A stretch of 8,118 bases of DNA from Acidimicrobiaceae bacterium (GTDB taxonomy: Bacteria; Actinomycetota; Acidimicrobiia; Acidimicrobiales; Palsa-688), in the NCBI GenBank assembly GCA_009785715.1, contig WQVT01000084.1:1-8118 (forward strand), read 5' to 3'. The notes under the pieces are model-generated. The model made no database searches. It saw only the letters and a program-made list of their open reading frames with translations, and was not told the DNA's origin. Shown here piece after piece: positions 4,829-8,118 of the stretch (position 1 is its first letter; each line of letters begins with the position of its first letter). Made by a program: the position numbers and the translations under genes.

Positions 4829-6136
4829 TCACGGTGCGCAAAGGTTGACACCTTTTGCGCGAATGACCTGAGCGACGGCCTGGTTCAGCTCGGTGGTACT
4901 CAGCGTGCCCGCGGCGTTTGCAGCGACGATGGCCTGGATGATCTGTTCCGTGATCTGCACCGTCGGCGTGGAGCCGAAGAGGATCTGGTCTGCGCCGGCC
5001 GTGATCGCGGCAACAGCCGCCTGCGGAATCGAATACCCAGCCTGCGAAATGGCGCCGGCGGAGAGGCTGTCGGTGATGACCAGGCCGGTAAAGCCCAGTT
5101 GCTCTCGCAAGAGTCCCTCGATGACAGCGGATGAGAGCGAGGCCGGCAGCGTGGTCAGTCCAGGAACGCTCGCGTTGGAGATCATCACCGCCGGGGCCCC
5201 GGCCGCGATTGCGGCTCGAAAGGGCGGTAAACCTGTCGTGAGCAGTTCCGATAGTGGCTGGGTTGCGGCCGGTGCTTCATCCGTGTCGGCCGCGCCTCCC
5301 AGGCCGGGAAAGTGCTTGACGACGGGGATCACCCCGGCTTGTCGCAGCCCCTGGAGGAAGGCCACGCCGTAACCGGCCGCAGTGTCCGGGTCGGCACTGA
5401 ACGAGCGCCATCCGTCGGCGTCCGCGGCATTCGGCCCGTCTCCGCCGTCGACGTCGAGGACGGGAGCAAGGTTGACGTTCACGCCAGCCTGTCTCATCTG
5501 CGTCCCGACGCTGTCACCGAGAGCTTCGGTCTGCGCCGTGGTCATGGTGGCGGCAATCGTCCGGGGCCAGGGGAACGACGAGACGACGCCGGCAAGTCGT
5601 TGAATGCCCCCTCCTTCCTCGTCGGCCATCACCAGGGGTACGCCTCCCGGAGGGGCGCCCTGCTCAGCCGCGGCCAGCTGGCTGGCGAGATCGGGCGGCG
5701 CCGGGGCGTCACCGAGAAACAGCACCCCACCGATGCCGCCGGAGATCAAGCTGCTGAGGCCGCTCAGGTCGAAGTCGAACGACGGCATCACGACCAGTTC
5801 TGCCGCACGACGCGCGACCGGCCAAGAGGCGATCACCGAATCGTTCGTGCACGACGGGGTCGTAGGAGGCGCCGGGATGGTCGTCGAGGTGGCGGGGACC
5901 GTGGAGGTCGAGGGCATCGTGGTCGACGTCTCCGTCGTCGAGCTCGCTGTGGTGGGGGTCCCGGTGGTCGTCGCCCCGGTCGTCGCCGGGGTAGTAGCGG
6001 CCGCCCGCAGATGGCCGGCCGAACCTCCGCAGGCGGCGGTAGCGGCGACGAGCCCGAGCGTGGCCACCATCACGGCGCCCTTCCGCGGCCGCCGGGACGA
6101 GGCCTCGGAGATGGGTCTCGCGCCGATCACCGCCAA
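4829..6136 (-). CDS. GH3 (NagZ/LpqI-like) beta-N-acetylhexosaminidase family lipoprotein
   Basis: A 435-residue exported protein. A basic segment (RRPRKG, 15-20) and hydrophobic stretch lead to a lipobox-like TAACGG with C36, so it is probably a lipoprotein. A Thr/Ser/Pro-rich linker (about 48-95) precedes a single GH3 N-terminal TIM-barrel domain (about 100-432). Motifs are PLVMADEEGGGIQRL (167-181), NLAPVLDVD (222-230), VVKHFPGLGG (272-281, substrate-binding K274-H275) and the nucleophile region GLVITDSLSAGAIS (351-364, D356). NagZ-type members remove N-acetylglucosamine from muropeptides; mycobacterial LpqI is a lipoprotein of this kind. The Asp-His acid/base loop of NagZ (FPGHGDT-type) is changed here to FPGLGGAADTDEAP, so activity or specificity may differ. 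The frame opens at TTG 6136, one codon after an in-frame stop. GTG 6130, 8 nt behind AGGG, is an alternative start. The 150 bp upstream (6137-6286) show no clear promoter or terminator. Confidence 0.87.
   Translation of the reverse strand: MAVIGARPISEASSRRPRKGAVMVATLGLVAATAACGGSAGHLRAAATTPATTGATTTGTPTTASSTTETSTTMPSTSTVPATSTTIPAPPTTPSCTNDSVIASWPVARRAAELVVMPSFDFDLSGLSSLISGGIGGVLFLGDAPAPPDLASQLAAAEQGAPPGGVPLVMADEEGGGIQRLAGVVSSFPWPRTIAATMTTAQTEALGDSVGTQMRQAGVNVNLAPVLDVDGGDGPNAADADGWRSFSADPDTAAGYGVAFLQGLRQAGVIPVVKHFPGLGGAADTDEAPAATQPLSELLTTGLPPFRAAIAAGAPAVMISNASVPGLTTLPASLSSAVIEGLLREQLGFTGLVITDSLSAGAISQAGYSIPQAAVAAITAGADQILFGSTPTVQITEQIIQAIVAANAAGTLSTTELNQAVAQVIRAKGVNLCAP
4836..4860. terminator. 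Hairpin shared by the two convergent genes, inside the GH3 coding end
   Basis: GCGCAAAGG (4836-4844), loop TTGACA, then CCTTTTGCGC (4851-4860) form a 9-bp stem with one bulged T. It starts 12 nt after the CMD-like stop codon and overlaps the last codons of the GH3 gene on the other strand. It is a plausible bidirectional or plus-strand terminator, though no T-run follows. Confidence 0.5.
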
Positions 6137-6286
6137 ACCCTACCGAGGAGGTGCTTCCCGGACCGGTCAGTGGGCTACGACAGCCGGGCGGCGTCGGGCC
6201 TCCGTCATCCCCACAACGTGGCACCTCTCCGTGTTCGGGTCATAGGCCCGGTGGATGTTGGATGGCCACGGCGGGTGAGCCGATCG

Positions 6287-6979
6287 TCAGGCGTCGGCGG
6301 CCCCGGGAGTGATGAGCCCGCTCTCGTAGGCGGCGACCACGGCCTGGGCGCGGTCACGCAGCCCGAGCTTGAAGAGGATCCGGGCCACGTGCGTCTTCAC
6401 GGTGGCCTCGCTGAGATACAGGCTGGCGGCAAGCTCGGCGTTGCTGAGTCCTCTCGCCAGGGCGCGCAACACCTCGAGCTCCCTCGGGGTGAGGGCCGAG
6501 AGCCCCGGATGCACGGCGCTCGCCGGCACCTCACGAGTTGCGTAGCGCTCCACGAGCCGACGGGTGATGGCGGGAGCCAGCAGGGCGTCGCCGCTGCGGA
6601 CCAGGCGTACGGCCGCGACCAGGTGCTCGGGGGTGACGTCCTTGAGCAGGAATCCGCTTGCTCCGGCAGCCAGGGCGTCGTAGACGTAGCGGTCGAGGTC
6701 GAAGGTGGTGAGGATGATGATCCTGGGGGCGTGGTCACCGTTCTCGGCCAGCACCCGGCGGGTCGCCTCGAGCCCGTCCATCCCGGGCATGCGGATGTCC
6801 ATGAGGACGAGGTCGGGCCGGGTGTCGCGCACCGCGACGATCGCCTCGGTGCCATCGGCGGCCTCGGCCACCACATCGATACCATCGGCGGCAAGGATCA
6901 ACCTGAACCCACTGCGAACGAGGGCCTGATCGTCGGCAATCACCACCCGGACCGGTTCGGTCACGGCCGTACCGGTCAC
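6287..6979 (-). CDS. NarL/LuxR-family response regulator
   Basis: A 230-residue DNA-binding response regulator. The receiver domain (about 10-125) has acidic D16-D17, phospho-acceptor D61 in LVLMDIRMPGMDG (57-69), T91-T92 in the switch segment and K113 in FLLKDV. The LuxR-type helix-turn-helix (about 161-225) carries LTPRELEVLRALARGLSNAE and the recognition helix region SEATVKTHVARILFKLGL. All key residues are intact. The GTG start (6977-6979) overlaps the kinase stop codon by 4 nt (GTGA), so translation is probably coupled; no Shine-Dalgarno site is visible. A GTG five codons later (6962-6964) would give MTEPVRV, a more typical N-terminus, and is an alternative. Its targets are unknown; autoregulation is common in this family. 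Confidence 0.95.
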   Translation of the reverse strand: MTGTAVTEPVRVVIADDQALVRSGFRLILAADGIDVVAEAADGTEAIVAVRDTRPDLVLMDIRMPGMDGLEATRRVLAENGDHAPRIIILTTFDLDRYVYDALAAGASGFLLKDVTPEHLVAAVRLVRSGDALLAPAITRRLVERYATREVPASAVHPGLSALTPRELEVLRALARGLSNAELAASLYLSEATVKTHVARILFKLGLRDRAQAVVAAYESGLITPGAADA

Positions 6980-8118
6980 GGGGTCGGGAGCGGGAACTCG
7001 GCTCGTACCCGGTACCCACCGCTCGGCCGGGGGCCGGCCTGCAAGGTCGCCCCGTACATGTCCAGTCGCTGGCGTAGTCCTTCCAGTCCGCGTCCGCTAC
7101 CGGACCCCGCCGTCGCAGAAGGGATACCCCCGGTGTCGGTCACGTCCACCACGACCCCCGTGGTGCATCGGGCGATCGCGACGCTCACCCTGGCGCCGCT
7201 GGCGTGTTTCAGCGTGTTCGTGAGCGCCTCCTGGACCACCCGGTAGGCCGCCAGGTCCACCCCGGCCGGCACCGCTCCAGCTCCACCGTTGATCGTCAAG
7301 TCGACGGGGACACCGGCCTGCCGGACGCGCTCAACCAGCGCACCGACCTGCTCGAGCCCTGGTTGGGGGGCAAGGTCGGCGGTGACAGCGGATTCCGGGC
7401 CGTCGCCGGCGAGGGTGAGGAGGTCCATCACGTGGCGGAGTTCGGTCATCGCAGTCCGGCCGCCCGCCTCGACACTCAGCAACGCCTCCCTGGCCTGGTC
7501 GGGCGCCTGGTCAAGGATCTTGCGCGCCGCGCCCGCCTGGATGACCATCATGCTGACGTTGTGGGTGACGACATCGTGCAACTCACGGGCGATACGGGCG
7601 CGCTCCTGCTCGATCGCCTGGCGTGTCTTGACCGCTTGTTCCGCCTCGAGCGTTCGAATTCTCTGCTTCCAGGTATAGATCACATTGGCCGCAAGCCCGA
7701 CACCCGCAACCACCACGAACGGGAAATAGGTGCTTCCGATCGAGGGCAGCGTCTCCCTGTGGTAGAACCCGATCAACCCGGCGCCGACGACGACGCTGGC
7801 GACCGCGACCCGTCGGTGCGCGCTATAGGTGGCAGCGCTGTAGGCAGCAAAGAGCGTGGAGATCAGGGTGTACGCCGCCGTTCGTCCTGAATGCACCCCG
7901 CCGTGCAACAGCAGAGTGGCGGCAATCACCACCCAGAACACGGGCAAGGGATAGCGGCGGCGGGCCGCAAGCGGTAGGGCAGTGAGCGCCGCCACCACGG
8001 GCTGCCAGGTCGGCACGTGGACGTTGAGGAACAACTCGGGAGGGACGAGCTCACTCGGCACACCCCTGCCGACGAGCACCTCTTCGGGCCCGCCCCGAGC
8101 ACTGACGACGGTGAGCAC
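6976..8118 (-). CDS. NarL-family sensor histidine kinase (reaches window edge, possibly partial)
   Basis: At least 380 residues. Hydrophobic segments near 38-52, 57-72, 80-97, 103-118 and 131-148 form a membrane sensor region without a recognisable ligand domain. A short coiled linker (150-172) leads to the HisKA_3 dimerisation domain, with RARIARELHDVVTHNVSMM (173-191) and phospho-acceptor H181. The ATPase domain has an N-box (EALTNTLKHA, 297-306), a G1 box DVTDTGG (325-331) and a G2-like GSGRGLEGLRQRL (340-352). The final TGA (6976-6978) overlaps the response-regulator start by 4 nt. The frame begins at a GTG formed by the last three bases of the window, so the true start may lie outside; related kinases often have one more N-terminal segment. 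Such kinases phosphorylate the partner regulator; the signal cannot be inferred. Confidence 0.93.
   Translation of the reverse strand: MLTVVSARGGPEEVLVGRGVPSELVPPELFLNVHVPTWQPVVAALTALPLAARRRYPLPVFWVVIAATLLLHGGVHSGRTAAYTLISTLFAAYSAATYSAHRRVAVASVVVGAGLIGFYHRETLPSIGSTYFPFVVVAGVGLAANVIYTWKQRIRTLEAEQAVKTRQAIEQERARIARELHDVVTHNVSMMVIQAGAARKILDQAPDQAREALLSVEAGGRTAMTELRHVMDLLTLAGDGPESAVTADLAPQPGLEQVGALVERVRQAGVPVDLTINGGAGAVPAGVDLAAYRVVQEALTNTLKHASGARVSVAIARCTTGVVVDVTDTGGIPSATAGSGSGRGLEGLRQRLDMYGATLQAGPRPSGGYRVRAEFPLPTP

Noticed and set aside
6137..6286. Promoter for the GH3 gene (TAGGGT just before the TTG/GTG start)
   Set aside because: TAGGGT fits TAnnnT and could give a leaderless GTG mRNA, but no -35 lies at a sensible distance, so it is not annotated.
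5312..7246. 644-codon plus-strand reading frame
   Set aside because: It lies antisense to the GH3, response-regulator and kinase genes, crosses their boundaries, and translates to Gly/Arg-rich sequence with no domain. It is a high-GC shadow frame.

Overview
The window is high-GC DNA with GTG and TTG starts, few classical Shine-Dalgarno sites, an Ala-Pro-linked LysM/Rpf-type secreted protein and a Thr/Ser-rich lipoprotein. Together these point to an actinomycete (Actinomycetota). The threonine-rich linker hints at a lineage such as Acidimicrobiia, but that is only a guess. There are no insertion sequences, integrases, CRISPR arrays, rRNAs or tRNAs, so it reads as ordinary chromosome.

Layout. 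On the plus strand, a small RelA/SpoT-type HD hydrolase (59-523) is followed by an AbgT-family membrane transporter (580-2235). A hairpin-rich convergent junction (2236-2495) separates these from a minus-strand secreted LysM plus Rpf/transglycosylase-like protein (2496-3167). That gene has a clear promoter (TTGACA-18-TAACTT, 3370-3399) and a structured leader of about 195 nt. Next is a stretch of more than 500 bp without a convincing gene (3364-3905). It holds a terminator-like hairpin with a T-run, a pair of 22-bp imperfect direct repeats, a 7-bp hairpin and an inverted repeat. A plus-strand carboxymuconolactone-decarboxylase/AhpD-like protein follows (3906-4823). It meets tail to tail, with 5 bp between the stop codons, a minus-strand glycoside hydrolase family 3 (NagZ/LpqI-like) lipoprotein (4829-6136). 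The right end is a minus-strand two-component system: a NarL-type response regulator (6287-6979) overlapping by 4 nt the end of its histidine kinase gene (6976-8118, which reaches the window edge).

How the genes relate. The kinase and regulator form one translationally coupled unit; their signal and targets cannot be read from the sequence. Two extracytoplasmic proteins, the LysM/Rpf-like lytic enzyme and the GH3 lipoprotein, both belong to families acting on peptidoglycan, so the centre of the window leans towards cell-wall turnover. The CMD-like gene between them has no obvious link to that role. No previously undescribed multi-gene system is evident. The most interesting signals are non-coding: the alternative pairings in the Rpf-like gene leader and the orphan terminator-like structure and repeats in 3480-3675.
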